A stretch of 64,000 nucleotides of DNA from Bradysia coprophila (taxonomy: Eukaryota; Arthropoda; Insecta; Diptera; Sciaridae): positions 5,090,150 to 5,154,149 of the forward strand of contig NW_023503501.1 of NCBI RefSeq assembly GCF_014529535.1, written 5' to 3'. Shown piece by piece: positions 44,301 through 57,800 of the stretch. How positions within the stretch are numbered: position 1 is the first letter of the stretch; the number at the start of each line of letters is the position of its first letter. A model generated the notes under the pieces. It was not told where the DNA came from, ran no database searches, and saw only the letters and a program-made list of their open reading frames with translations. The position numbers and the translations under genes were made by a program.

Positions 44301-46220
44301 GACTATTCGCACGCGCGTGCGATTAGTCTTTCCTTCGGCCGTAGGCTATTCGCACGCCGCGTGCGAATAGTCACTCTTATGTTTGTTGACTATTGGGACG
44401 CGCGTGCGAATAGCCATTGTTACAGGTGTGGACTATTGGGACGTGCGTGCGAATAGCCAAACCTACAGGTGTAGACTATTTGGACGCGATACAAATTCGT
44501 GGAAGATGATTTCACGGCGCATAAAAGATTGGATCTTGGCTTTCAGCAAAAAGGTGTGTGAAGAGGTATTTACACTAGTTTTATGAGAGTTTTAATGACC
44601 ATTGCCACAGCTGATCCCCATATCTTACGGAGCAACGGCCTCCAGCATCGGCTAATCAGAAATATGATACTTATGCATAAGATTCGATAGCTAGTAGGAC
44701 CTAGAGTATTACGAATCCTCAGGCTACATGTAATGGGGATAGTCTGAACTTCGCGTCTGTCATGATGTCTAAATAAGTTAGCTGACACACTAACAAAGCC
44801 ACTCTTCGAGCCAATATATTTAAAAAAAATTCGACTCTACTAACGTCGTAAAATACCGGTTTCTTTGATTTTTTTATTTCAAAAAACACCGCTACTATTG
44901 TCTCCCCAAAGCAATTAGTCAGGAAACATACAATATTTTTATAATTTAATTATATTCTTCATACAAAATAGAACAATTCTGCGTTAAAGAGTTTGCACTA
45001 CTTTCTATTAAATATTCAAAAAGGCTGTCAAGAGACTGTCATGAGACTGTCAGTTTTTTAGAACAGTTTAGAGCTTTCATTTACTAACACATATAAACAA
45101 TAACAAAGGCACATCGGAGCCATGTCATAACAAAGCCGATTGTTGATATTGCTATGTTAAATTTGATGTGAGTTTTGTGGATTTTCATTTCAATTTAAAA
45201 AATATAAAATTGCGTTTTTTCCATATGTTGTTGCAGGATTATCTTACTAAAATAGGTATTATTTATCAAAATAAATTATAAAAATTTGCTGTTTCCTGAC
45301 TAATGGGTGGGTCGAATTTTTACTTTGATTTTATTGTAATTATTCATCTCAATAAATTTAATCACGAAGGTATGTTGTCATTACATGTCAGGTAATGCGC
45401 GCATGCGAAGGCTAAAATTAGCATAAGTACAAAAGAGAGGATTGACTTTAACATGTTAGCCAGCATATTACAGATAGTGTCTTGTTCACAAGTGAAAGTG
45501 ACCTGTGCTATTTTTGACCGACGTTTCAAATGTTCCAATGATGACAAACTGCTGACTTTGTATGGAGAAATGAGGTTTTTCTCACATTATTCGTTTTGAA
45601 CAACAAATTTCGCGGACCGTGCTACAAATTATGACATTTAATTTTCTAAATATTTATTGTGAAATTTTCCGTGAAATAAAGAGAAATATTGACGACTCCA
45701 CTCTACCTTTTTAGTGTGCTGTCTTTCGCGCCGGATAATTGAATATAAGTTGTATTAAAGGCAACTGTCATACATCAGTCTAAATTGAGACTATTTTGAA
45801 AGAATGTTGAAATTGAAACATATCAAAAATGAAGATTAAAAATGGGCAAGAACAGTTATTCCTTTTAAGCAATGACACTAAAAAATTGTATTAATCATTC
45901 AGCTGATCAAAATTATCATTTACACACTCATAAATACAGTGTGAATACATAATAATAATTTCATTTATTTGTCATAAAGACCTCGCACGCCGCGTGCGAA
46001 TAGTCATTCTTATGTTGGTTGGCTATTCGCACGCACGTCCCAATAGTCCACACCTGTAACAATGGCTATTCGCACGCACGTCCCAATAGTCAACCAACAT
46101 AAGAATGACTATTCGCACGCGGCGTGCGAATAGCCTATAACAGTAGGAAATACTATTCGTACGCGCGTGCGAATAGCCTACAACCGTAAGAAAGACTATT
46201 CGCACGCGCGTTCGAATAGC
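44301..46220. mobile_element. Foldback-like element with CpG-rich palindromic units
   Basis: Two arrays, 44301-44490 and 45982-46220, are inverted copies of each other around about 1.5 kb of noncoding DNA. Each array is made of units of about 45 bp. Each unit holds a 26-28-bp palindrome built on CTATTCGCACGCGCGTGCG, joined by spacers such as CATTGTTACAGGTGTG. Some units carry a variant arm with GGGACG. No target duplication is clear. Confidence 0.8.
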
Positions 46221-46450
46221 ATCGGCCTAAAAAAATGTGTTAAAAAATATTACTGGTCCAGTAAACCACAAAACAGAAAATGTGTCGCTTTTCTTAATTC
46301 TATGCGTGTAGTTGAATTTAAAATCTAGTCCATGTGAGGATCGAGCTCAGAATCTTTGCGTTTCGATTATTTATTGTATGGGACAAGGACAAGTAGGTTG
46401 CCCTGTAGAGGCGCCACATTTTTTTTTCATAGTACTTCATTCTCTACAGA

Positions 46451-46533
46451 GCTTATTTTCATGTGAACCAACTTCACATTTGTCATTACAGAACAAATGT
46501 CGCCATATGAAGTTGGTTCACATGAAAATAAGC
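46451..46533. repeat. Perfect 26-bp inverted repeat, hairpin
   Basis: The arms 46451-46476 and 46508-46533 are exact complements, starting GCTTATTTTCATGTGAACC. A further CATTTGT/ACAAATG pair sits inside the loop. It may be a small MITE or a transcribed hairpin. Confidence 0.8.
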
Positions 46534-47972
46534 GCAGTGACAGCAGTAATTGTATGACAGAATGTACTAAAATATGGGAAAACTCTATTACATTTCTTCT
46601 TAGTTTCTAAACATCATTCTCCTATATCCATTTATACGCTGTTTTGGCTGCAGAAAATATTCTCAGTCTTAAAGCTTCATAAATATTCGAATTGGAACAA
46701 GTAACAACCGAAATGTTTAATTTGTTTTAATTTCTAAAATTATCTTTGAATATTTCAACCGCCCAACAATAGGTGTTTCGAACTCAGGGCTTTCACATTT
46801 TTAATTCTAATGTTCCTACAATAAAAAAAAATCGAAACGAGGCTGTACTGATTTCGATCCTCCTATGGGTCAGTTTTTTTTTTGTTTTATTTAAGGCGGT
46901 TGAAACGTTCAAAGATAATGCTAAAAATTAGAAAAAATTTAACATTTTTGGTTGTAAAACTTGGTGTAATGAAGTTTAATTTTGAAAATATATTTTCCAG
47001 CTAAGAAACATGAAAAGGTCACTATAATTGATTCTCTATCGTATTAAAATTCGACATGGAATTTCAAGGTACACAAAAGCGTTTTGATTCCAGCCAAGAA
47101 TAATTTGACTTAAAATAAGGTACTTCCCGAAATGTCAGAAGTGTCCATAAATTCGATAATTTTTGCAAATTCACCTTAAAAACCCTCGTTTCCCTCAACG
47201 CATACCGACAGATAAATGATGCGAAGGTTGTGCTATGTGATTCTTCTATTTTATTTTCCCAAAAAATTCCAATGAAACGAAACTGATCGTTTAACAACGC
47301 GTCGATTCGGCACAAGTGTTGAAAAGAGCAACTTTATGCAGCATTGGATCGGAAGTTCATTTCCTTTCAGCACTAGCGTCGAAAAGTAGTACTCAAATGT
47401 TGCAGAAATTTGGAAAAAAGGTTTCGTATTCATCGTAGTAAAATTTATTAGAGCAGACACCATCGTCTAGATGCAGGGCTTGCGTTGTATCCACAGATAG
47501 ATAGAAAAAATGTTTTTCTTTTAAATTTATTTTCAATTAAATTGTATTTTATGTTTACAAAGCTATTACAAATAGAAACACATACCTATCAATACACAAT
47601 TTTGTATAAATACAAAAACGAAAATAAGAAAATTTACATTTTAAAAATCTGATTGTGATCGAACTAATGCGTATCGTACTAAAACGTTCAAATCCATTGC
47701 GTTAAAATTGTTTATCCAATAATTAATTTATCAAACCTAACGCTAAATTGTATGTGTAAAAAAGGCTGTTGGTTGGTTGATCGTTATACATTTTATCATC
47801 ATTAAAACTTGTTGTCAAATATTGTAAATACAAAAAATGTTTGTATCAAAACTAGCTATGGGCAATAGTTATAGTTGTAATAAAATTGTGCAACAATCTA
47901 TCTGGCATTTTCTTAGTGTTGAAATCGAAATTTTATTGGTGATGCAAGTTTTGTCGACTTTGTAAATCCATT

Positions 47973-48148
47973 TTAACCTTCTAGAAACGGCAACCATATT
48001 GCAAGAAAATCATCAAATCTGTTACTTCATTTGTGTAACCCAATCCAATTACTAGATACAAACTCTATTACTTCAATGTTTTGCAGCTCATCGCTTATTC
48101 TTGTTGTCGTTGTTGATGTCAGATGACTAGCCATTTCTATTAGGTTAA
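47973..48148. repeat. MITE of the TTAACCT family
   Basis: The ends are TTAACCTTCTAGAAACGGC and an inverse ending ATTAGGTTAA. The interior has AAATCTGTTACTTCATTTG and GTTGTCGTTGTTGATGTCAG, like the other copies. Confidence 0.7.
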
Positions 48149-49226
48149 AACTCTTATCATAACAATCTGTGTTCTTCAGACCGCAAGGCTGATGTTGATA
48201 ATTAGTGTGAGTCATTGAAACTATTTTTACAACAGAAGAATATAAAACGATTTACAATCGGTATGACCTTAACGATAACCACCAATTCTTATTAAACTAA
48301 CTTTTTCGACCAACATGGAATTTCGCAGGTGAGACTGAGTGTATGTATAATTTTGGCTATTGAGCGTACAAGACAGTAGAACATTCTAATAACATTCAAT
48401 CGTATAACTAAACAATCAAAAATTGATTAAAATTTATTATTGGCGAATGAGTAATCCCCCGAGTGTAAAATGTGCACAAAAAAGGATGTTGATTGACCTA
48501 GCTTTTGAGAAAATGTACAATGTTATTTTTAATTTGATAGTTTTGAATCCGTACTGATGTAGAGTCGAAGGATGTGTTGCTATCTTTAATCATAGAAAAC
48601 ATCTTTGACCGTAAAGTATGGAAAACATGTTGCTGATATGAAGTTAGCGATAATTCTTTCTACATATCGATATAAGGTAGAAATCTAGACTTTTATGATA
48701 GTAGAAATAGTGAGACAGTAAAATATACTTCTTCCTGGGAACACAGTAAAAAATACTACTAGAACCACTGTAACAATAAATTATATTCGAAAAATAATGA
48801 TCAAAGTAATTCAAATTTGAGACTGTGCGTATAATTGTCAAAATATATTGTTTCAAGTAACCAAATTTGAAATTGAATCGAAGGATATCTAGAGACATGT
48901 ACAAAAGGTATTTAGAGCCGAATGATGAGAGTCCAATTACAAATTACATGAACAAGGTCTGCAAATAAAAAATAAAGTGTGAAATAAGCCTAATGTGTGA
49001 AAAAACCTAATTAATTGTTCTAGAGAATAAAAACCGCAAATGTCAATCCCAATTTGAGAATACTAAATCATAATGCTACAACTCTGAAGAACGAACCAGA
49101 TAGAGGTGCGAATAGTACATACAAACAAATATGTTTCGACTAATTTCTGAAATTATGATTTGTTAAGATAATGTCAACGAGTCTGAAATCGCAGATGGGA
49201 GTGTAGGGAATGATGGACCGAGTCCA

Positions 49227-51573
49227 GTGGATAACAATCTTAAAACGATTGACGCTAATACTGAAGACATTTTTGCTGCAATATCGGATCAATTGATACA
49301 TCCGAACCTACAATGTACGACGCTTGATGCTATAACGATGATACTATCATTTTTCCTCCAACACCATCTGACGTGGACAGCGCTGGAAGACATCTTAAAG
49401 TTGTTTCATAATATTTTGGGAGATGACTCAAACTTGCCAAAAACCAAATATTTTTTTAAAAAGTTTTTCGGAGCGAATCAACGGACGATAATACATTTTT
49501 ATTGTAAAAAATGTATGGTCTATTTGAACACATACGAAGGTTTGAAATCACAACAGAAAGGCAAAAACGATGAATGCGAAGACACCTGCATTGTATGTGG
49601 AACTGAATATTCACTAAAAAAAATGAATGACGGTCACTTTTTCATGGAACTGCCTGTACGAGAACAAATCGAAAAAAGAGTTTCCGAAGATATTTCAATT
49701 TTGGATTACAATACGAAATCGTCGGACTCAGGTAACATTTCAGACATTTTTGATGGTGAACTATACAAGTCCCTACGAGCTAAAGTTGGACCTGTCCCTC
49801 TTGTTACACTAACCCTTAATACCGATGGTGTCCGAGTTTTCAAATCAAAGAGAAAAGCCAGTTTATGGCCAATACAATGCATAATTAATGAGGTTCCGCC
49901 ACTCAAAAGATTTAAGCAAGATAACATAATATTGTGTGGAATATGGTTCGGTCCGGATCCATGTTTCGAGTTGTACTTGAAACCATTGATCAACGAAATG
50001 AACGAACTCGATGAAAGAAAAATCGTCGTCAGTAGAAATGGCACTCCTGTGTCTATAACCGTTCGAGTGCTACTCTTTTCAGCGGACTTACCCGCGAAGA
50101 GTAAGGTTTTAAAATTTAAGCAGTACAACGGCGAATTCGGTTGTAATTACTGTCTTCATCCCGGATTTTTGGTTGGTAATTCCACGTCAAGCAAGTATAC
50201 CATTTCTTCTGAAGACTATACACTGCGATCGCATGGAGGTACATTAAGCTTAATGCGTTTATTTTTATCGACGGGGCAATCAACTTTCGGGGTCACTGGA
50301 ATTTCACCCTTAGTTGGATTCAAAGATTTTGATTTGATAAATGGTTCTGTGATAGACTACCTCCACTGTTTACTTGAAGGTATATAATTCATTACTACAA
50401 AAACCTTATTCTATTTGACCGTTTTTTACTGGAGGTATTTCATATTTGACGTTGGATCTATGGTTCAACTCTAAGAATCACAGAGAGAAGTATTACATTA
50501 CTCCTCGACGGTTGGATGAAGTAAACAAAAATTTGAAAAGTATCAGACCGTTGAAAACATTTTCGATAAAACCGAGATTAATAGAGGAAAAGGAATATTG
50601 GAAGGCTCATGAGCTAAAGTACTGGTTGCTTTTTTATGCAGCACCTTGCTTGCACGGCATTTTGAACCCGGTGTACTTTAACCATCTGACACTGTTATCA
50701 GAGGCTGCCTTTATCTATTTAAAAGCCAAAATTACTCCCGAAGAACTTGTTAAGGCGGCAAGAAATGTAACCAAATTTCATGTCGACTTTCAAAAGCTAT
50801 ATGGTGAAGAGAACATGGTAATGAATATTCATTTATTGCAACACTTGAAGAAGTGTGTTCAAAAATGTGGTCCGCTATGGGCATATTCGAATTTTAACTT
50901 CGAAAGCAACAATGGCTCACTTGTTAAACATGTTCATGGCACTACAGATGTGGAACATCAAATTGCTTCGAAATATGCGTTTAATAATTCTCTAGCATGT
51001 TTGAAAAAAATGGCAGACTCAACATCGTCAACGTTGAACTACATGGAGAGAATGAAAACTATGAGAGTCAAAAAAAGTGAGAAAATAGGTATAACTCAAA
51101 TTTCAAAAATATAAATTCGCCAAAATTATGTAATAATTTTCGAAATAGGTCATGTTACTGTATTTGGCAGTCCTCATAAACACAATCTTAACTCAATTGA
51201 AAAGAAACATCTAAAGTCAAACCTAGAATACATCATGGCCTATTATAAGTTCTTTTTTGGTAACGATATATTCTTCAGCACCACATACAAAAGAGCAGAA
51301 CAATCAGATGACACTGTGGTACTTTTGAGAGATAGACGCATCGGTAAAATAAGTTTAATTTTCAAAGAAGAGGGAACGATTGTCCTGCTGTTGAAATTGT
51401 TAGAAACTGAAAAGGTACCACACTTTCCCATACATATCCGAAAGCTATGCAAGATCACATCAGATAGCTTTGAAAAAGTTCCGGCTGAGAATATATTGCA
51501 GAAACTTCTAATTATCACAACGACGAAGGGAGAGTTCGTTTCCGAACTGCCAAACCAATATGAGGGCGACTAA
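49227..51573 (+). CDS. CACTA/EnSpm-type (CMC) transposase
   Basis: This is a DDE-type transposase, inferred to cut and paste its own element. Exons: from before 49227 (frame open from 49167) to 50379, then 50435-51088 and 51149-51573. All junctions are GT-AG and in phase. There is no in-frame ATG before the exon body, so a 5' exon is missing or lost. An ATG with a donor at about 48315-48328 (MEFR) could join at an AG before 49223, but this is weak. Landmarks are a Cys pair region (FYCKKCM, CIVCG), the first acidic motif in TLNTDGVRVFKSKRKASLWP, FGCNYCLHPG, the second motif in DYLHCLLEG, and a C-terminal HLLQHLKKCVQKCGPLWAYS. These match the Transposase_21/Tnp2-like pattern. The reading frame has no break over about 750 residues, suggesting recent activity or selection. 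Confidence 0.85.
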
Positions 51574-51819
51574 AACGTTGCGGTAGATCTATTATATTCA
51601 ATGTCAAATTTCTATTATTATTGCGAGAAAAATGCATTCAATATTTACGAAACATAATCTTTGTTGCTCTGAATCAATTTATTACGGAGCAAATTTTCAC
51701 CTTTTCACTTGACAACTTTTAGTGGCTAATAAAATGTTCGCCTCCGACGTCATACAAAAAGCACCATTTCGTTCGTTCGTCACATAAAATACACATACAC
51801 TACACACACATAAAGAGTC

Positions 51820-52286
51820 TTTTTTGATACCAACATTGAAAAATGATACTTTCGCCCCGCATATGAGGGGCGAAAGTAAAAAAATGCATCCCACGGGGAG
51901 AAAGTACTTAACGAAGAGCGAACGCAACTGAACGAACAGCGAAAGTGACTGACGTCACAGAAAATGAGAGAAATGAGTCGAGTTGTCAACAAAATCCGCT
52001 CATATTATGCAGAATACTTTGATCAAAATTGTAAAACACTGTGCGCCAGTGTTCTTATTGAAATTAGCATACAAAGTTGATACTTTTTGTTACTGAATGA
52101 TTTGTTAGTTATATCTTAATTTTTGTGTGTGTTTATTGTTGTGATGGCTAAATTATTAAATTTTTCATATAACAGGGGGCTGCCGCCCCCTGGACCCCCG
52201 CATTTTCTGGCTAAATGCCTTTTCATTTCAACATTTTGTTGCGATGTTTGCGATACGTATCAATTTTCAATGTTGGTATCAAAAAA
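51820..52286. repeat. Inverted-repeat element, about 470 bp
   Basis: The ends share TTTTTTGATACCAACATTG over about 30 bp in inverse order. Near the left end lies a palindrome ACTTTCGCCCC..GGGGCGAAAGT. The same GGGGCGAAAGTAAAA motif recurs just outside the right end at 52300-52400. Confidence 0.7.
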
Positions 52287-53829
52287 AATAGTATGAACGA
52301 CTCGGGGCAAAAGTAAAAAAAATCAACCTGTGCGATTAGAGCCCTTGCCTTCGGCGCGGGCTCCAACTCTCGCACACGGTTGAATTTTTTTACTTTCGCC
52401 CCTTGTCATTCAATGTACTATTGATAGTAGCAAGTACAATATTTAACATCCAGTTTAAACATGTTGCGTTTAGTACAAAATCTTCTACTTCATACATTTT
52501 GATATTACACTTGTTAGATCTCCATACATTATGTTTACCTAACTAGTGTTGTAATTTCGCGAAGTTCCAACTTCGTTTAGGAAAAAAATTGTTCCTAACT
52601 TATGCTGAAAGGCTTTTTTAGCGAATTAGATTCCAGAACTCGCCTCCGGCTCGTGCTGGAAAAAAAAGCCTTTCAACATGCGTCAGGAAAATAACTATTT
52701 CGCCCCTGCATTGTTGATAACACAAACATCACACACATGTCTAATCTGTCAAAACGCCATGCGTGAGTGAATGAGTTTTATTTACGTTTTTCTAAAATTT
52801 GAATAAGGGACCAATCAAGTGGCGGGGATAAAATCGTTGAAGTCAAATTAAATGTTAATTCATCTAGATAAAGAAAAGAAGTTCAATATTGGTACAGCGG
52901 GAAGTGATAAAAAGCTACATAGGCCCAGGACCACTGAATCAAAACGTTAATTTGATTTCAATATAATCTACGTATTATGGTGTATTCAAAGGAGGATTGT
53001 TTCATAATAACAGTTGTAGCTGACAGTCAGGTCAATTCAATAATTTTAATTTAATCAAATGGAATCTAATCTTCTCAAATTATCAGAAACAATGCTGGTT
53101 GGGCTGACTATAATTTCGCAACGGAACAGTGGAAGTTGGGCACAAAAAAATCATTGGAACAACAACTATTGCTCTCAGCAATGTAAATATCAACCGTCTT
53201 ATCCGGTAAGTGGCATTAATTGTTCAAAGTTCACAACAATTAGATCCATAACAATCGTAAATTAATGGTTGCAAACGATTGATGAAAATTTTCAAATGTC
53301 ATAATATTCAGATTAACGGGCAATGCCCGTCGGGCATGGAAATAATGTTTTATTCCCGGTAACCAAACGCATGAAAACTGATTTCCCGGCCCCGCATTTC
53401 CCATAACCATGTACATAGCCAGGTTACCAGGATACTGCATTATTTCTAAGCCCGCTGGTTAATCTCGTTGCATAACCAATGAAGATAATCTAACTCACAA
53501 CTTTCAGTTGCAGTCATCGAAGGATTCAATCAGATAAAGCCAATGAAAGAAACAGTCAAGTTCAATAAGGTCCTTTAAGTTCCATTGTTCAGCACAGCAG
53601 TGCAAGGGAAATTGGATTGTTTGGTCGGTAATTTTATCTCACGCCAACACAGAGTTTAAGATGAATTTATATGCCTATGGACTCTGATGATGTAATTTTT
53701 AACTCGCATAACGTAAATGTGTTTCTTTTACTTATCTATTTATCGTTTTGATTTCAGCAGCTGCGGTCAGATTTTAACCATCGGAAAACAAAGGGCATTT
53801 ATAGCAGTCTCCAGAATGTTTAGATTAAT

Positions 53830-54313
53830 GAGAGGAATTCTTTTGAAAAAGAGCCGACCGAAATCGGACGCATTTTCCAGTGGAATTTTTGTTATGTGCC
53901 CAGACCCCAGAATCCAAAACTACTTTCAAAAAAAAATCTTCGAAGTTCGTGTTTCTAGTGTGAGGTGATCAAAAACCGAAAACACGCACTTTTGTTATAA
54001 ACATTTCTCCAATTACACGAGCCTTATAGGGTCGCTCATATTTCGTCGTAGATGCTACCACACTTCCAAAAGACCCGATTTGCCCCGAAAGTACATGCAA
54101 TTACCTTTCTAATGTCCGACTAGTGTAACTGAAGAAATTGCTGTAAGGAATGTGCATGTTTTTGGTTTTTGATCACCTGACACTAGCCACACAAGCTTCG
54201 AAGAATTTTTTTTAATGCAGTTTTGGCTCCTAGGGTCTGCGCACATATAAATATTCCACTAGAAAATGCATCCGATTTCGGTCGGCTGTTTTTCAAACGA
54301 ATCCATTTGAGAG
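53830..54313. repeat. Foldback MITE with arms of about 160 bp
   Basis: The left arm 53830-53990 is inverted at 54146-54313. Shared blocks include GCCGACCGAAATCGGA and AAATGCATCCGATTTCGGTC (inverse), and TGATCAAAAACCGAAAA with TTTTTGGTTTTTGATCA. The centre is about 155 bp. Confidence 0.8.
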
Positions 54314-54564
54314 CAATTAAAAGTTAAAGCAACTACGAAGATGTCTACTGGTACGAGCTTGAAAATTGGGAAGTGCAGCCATCAGAAAAACCACAAAGAC
54401 GCATTTAGAGATTACGCAGTTGTATCAGTCTGTATGTAAAAAATGAAATATGAAATGTTTCATGAAAATATTAAACTTTCAGTGTTTTTAATGTTGCTGT
54501 TTATAAAGTTATTTGAAATATGAGGTGAACATTGTTCCATCCTACATTCTATCACAAATCCATT

Positions 54565-54720
54565 TTACACGCGCGGAATTTTGAAAACCGACACATTTTA
54601 TGTTTCTGTGTTTTACTTGAGTTATAGATTTCTCCATATAAAAATACATGCAAAATTCACAAAAAACCAGTAAAACACAAAACAGAAAATGTGTCGGTTT
54701 TCAAAATTCCGCGTGTGTAA
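54565..54720. repeat. MITE, 156 bp, inverted repeats of about 50 bp
   Basis: The arms begin TTACACGCGCGGAATTTTG and TTACACACGCGGAATTTTG (inverse), then share AAAACCGACACATTTT and GTGTTTTACT. A half copy is visible at 46255-46312 (AAAACAGAAAATGTGTCG). Confidence 0.8.
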
Positions 54721-54866
54721 GTGTAATTTATCATTTTGTGTGATTTCAAGTAATTCAAGTAGTCTTTGAGTTTCGAAATTTCCATTACATCAGGCAAACA
54801 CGAAAAATGGAAGCGACTTGTAAGTCATAAAAATCAAAGCTTTGCAAAAATTTGATAATTTTTATC

Positions 54867-57800
54867 ATGATAGCAAACAAGTTTGCAGTGGTGGAACTCA
54901 AGTATGATGAGGGAAAAACAGTGATCGTTCGCAGAGATTGGTTTTTAAAATTCAGACAGAAGTACAACAAAACTGTTGACGAATTTTGCTATTGGTCTCA
55001 CAATCTTGGAGATTCTCCGGAAGAATTGACATGCGAATATTCCAAAAAATTTACAGGAGAGCCAGCGCTTTTCAAAGTCTTTGTAATGAAGCTAACAGGT
55101 GATTTTTCAGTTTTAGAAATTTAAAAATTTTTAGGAATTCTAGCGAATTTGTTGAGTCTGCTGTTTACCTCCCCGTTTAGGCCACCTGAATGGAGCGCGA
55201 TCGCTTCTTTTAATTTAAAAATATAAACCTCTAAACCGAGAGGTAAACGGAACTGATTTTAACTTTAATAATCTAGAATCGAAACTACTTAGTAATTCTT
55301 AACTCTCGAAAACTCTCAGATAAAGACAAGGCTGGATTTTTAGAAGCAATACAGAAGAGACATACTTCAAGTATTCACATAAAATTTCTTTTGTTCTTCA
55401 GTATCGAGCAAAAAAAAATCTTAAGTGAAATTTCGCATAGATCCAACTTTCTCATTTTCTATCTTGATTACGGGCAGTGTTAACCACCACCGTTCAAAAA
55501 TTTCGAATTCCATTTATTTAGAATTCACTAAATATTTTCGTTGATTTAAAGTGTTTTACCTTCTCCGCTAAAGCATCGTATATTAGGCCACACATTACAA
55601 CATACTCAAAGCTTTATTTTGATAGAAATTTATTTTTGATATGAGGCATCTATTGGTGTCACATTTTAGTGGATTAAAACGAAAATGAATTTGAAAAATG
55701 TACCAGCGCGTCTGTATGGTATACTTGTATGATCGATATTAATGTCAAAATCTCGGCCTACAATAACTTATGGAAAATTTGAAACATTATAATGATACGA
55801 ATGTATTCGTATTATATCTGTAATGTTAATTCGCCGAATATTATATTGGTTTGTCCGGTTATACAAGTATAATTATCATAACTTTAAAATCAGTTTGAAA
55901 TTTACATTTAAAGTTGACAGTCGGAATAGCTATTCTGAGCTATTCCGATTTTCAACTTTAAATTCATAGTTTAAGCTCATTTCCAAATACGAAATTTGGA
56001 ATTTACACAGATGGTGGCATAGTATAGTGCGTTAGATCGATCTCGGTGCCCTCAGTACGCATCTTTTGATCCCAATAACGTCTGTCAAGTACAGATAGAA
56101 AGTATCAGTAATGTATGTATTCCGTCGATATTATACTAACCAAGTTAGTGAAGACCTATGGAGTAGTTATTTCAAATCACTGTACCCTAGATCAGGGCCT
56201 ATTTTAGCGAATTAGATTCCCGAAAATTCCAGAATTTTAGTTACTGCTAAATCTTGTAAAATACCATCCTAATTGAATCGTTTCATGTCACAGATATGAA
56301 AGACAACCAAAAAGGCCGCAGAAACAACGAAAATTAGGGAGGTTTCGAGAATTTAATTTTCTTTAAATATGCCCTGTTCTATGTACCAGCTGTACTAATA
56401 CTTGTCCCGTTGTCACAACTTTTTAAATTTTTTTATATGAAATTGGGACTAACGGGTGCGCATTTTGTAACCACTTATTTGTGTCGCCTAGTGAATCGAT
56501 ATTGATTGAGAACGTTGATATTTTTTAACAATTTAAAAATAAAAACATTGACAGACACTTTGGAAGAGGCAGAGGAATACTTAAAGGGACGAATGAAGAG
56601 TGTTTCTAACAAATTTCGGTATTCAGCACTTACCGATGAGGAATTGAAAAAAATAAATTTGAAACGAAAGAGATCTGAAAAAAAAGAACTAAAGACCCTA
56701 CAAGCGCAAGCTTATACACAAAACATGGAGTACCTAATGAGCGAAGTTAAGGTACAAATTCCAGCTCCTTCAACATCGTCCCTAACTTCACATGTTCAAG
56801 TTGACGAAGACGAGAGTGGCATCAGTAGAAAGAAGGTACTTGTAATACCGTTTGGTTTAATAGGTTGACATCAAAGTTTAGTAAACATTTCAAACAGAAG
56901 CCTAAGAAAAAGAAAAAGGATAAGTCTTCGGATCGGTTAAACAATGGCAATAGATTCGAACTAGAAACCCATACTGTGAACGAGGATGAGAAGAATAATG
57001 ATCAGTCAAACCTTTTACAACAATTGAATTTTTCCAAGGAAAATGAAGATGTAGAAATGGTAGGTATGCGTTTGAATAATAAACAATTAATAAGTCAATA
57101 ACTGAAAAGGAAAATGCCGAACGTAACATGAATTCCTTATTATCAAAGGAAAAATATGAAAAAACGTACGACAAACTTAAAAGGAAAAAGAAGAAGAAAA
57201 TTAAACAGTTGGACGAAAACGAAGGGCTGAATTCTATGACTGACACTCGGTCTGCATCGAGTAGAAATAGAGAGAAAGATGCCGACGAAACGAATAGTAA
57301 TACGACAGAGGTATTTTCAATTGTTTTACCATTGTTTTCAAAACGCAAATAATTAAAAAAATCAAAAGGACGAAAAGAGCACCGACAATATGTTAACAAA
57401 TCAATCAGATCTGCCTTCACTGTCAGATGAATTTTCTCCACACTACGAACTCCCTCTCGGATATGAATTTTCATACGACGATTTGATTGATTCTATTGTT
57501 TCTAGTGAAACAAACTTTAATTTCGAGGTTTCTGGGGTATTAAAATGGAATTTTAGGAAAAAGTATTTACGTTTAAAATACGGTAATCCTATTGAGCAGG
57601 AGGATGTGGAATCATCGACACATAATTCGCAGTCTATTAAAAAGGTGGCCAGCACATCAGAAATTTCGGAAGTTACGCTACAACAGTCAGAAGCAGTTAT
57701 TAATCACGTATCGTCGATATCATCAATAAATGTTACTCCCACAATCCAAGTCAACCCTCACAACATCAGTTAAACAATGCCTTGATTTTTTTTGTAAATT

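Larger units (their letters stand above)
43448..48300. other. Intergenic region with foldback element and MITEs
   Basis: No gene is visible. The region holds a TA-flanked MITE (43544-43746), a MITE fragment with the hAT empty site (44115-44255), the palindrome foldback (44301-46220), a perfect hairpin (46451-46533) and a TTAACC MITE (47973-48148). Minus-strand frames near 47064-47463 and 45362-45547 are not recognised. Confidence 0.55.
51574..54866. other. Region between the transposase and the BEN gene
   Basis: AATAAA lies at 51728. The rest holds an inverted-repeat element (51820-52286) followed by a ACTTTCGCCCC palindrome block, the foldback at 53830-54313 and the MITE at 54565-54720. No coding exon is recognised. 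If 49.2-59.2 kb is one transposon, these are later insertions into it. Confidence 0.55.

Noticed and set aside
48315-48328. Short first exon (MEFR) for the transposase with a good donor
   Set aside because: The only phase-compatible acceptor before 49223 has no pyrimidine tract, so I left the 5' end open.
49706-50128. 140-codon minus-strand frame over the transposase
   Set aside because: Shadow of the conserved transposase frame.
56902-57474. 190-codon minus-strand frame over the BEN gene
   Set aside because: It is Ser/Phe/Leu-rich antisense of Lys/Glu/Ser coding sequence; the plus-strand exons have good splice sites and phase.
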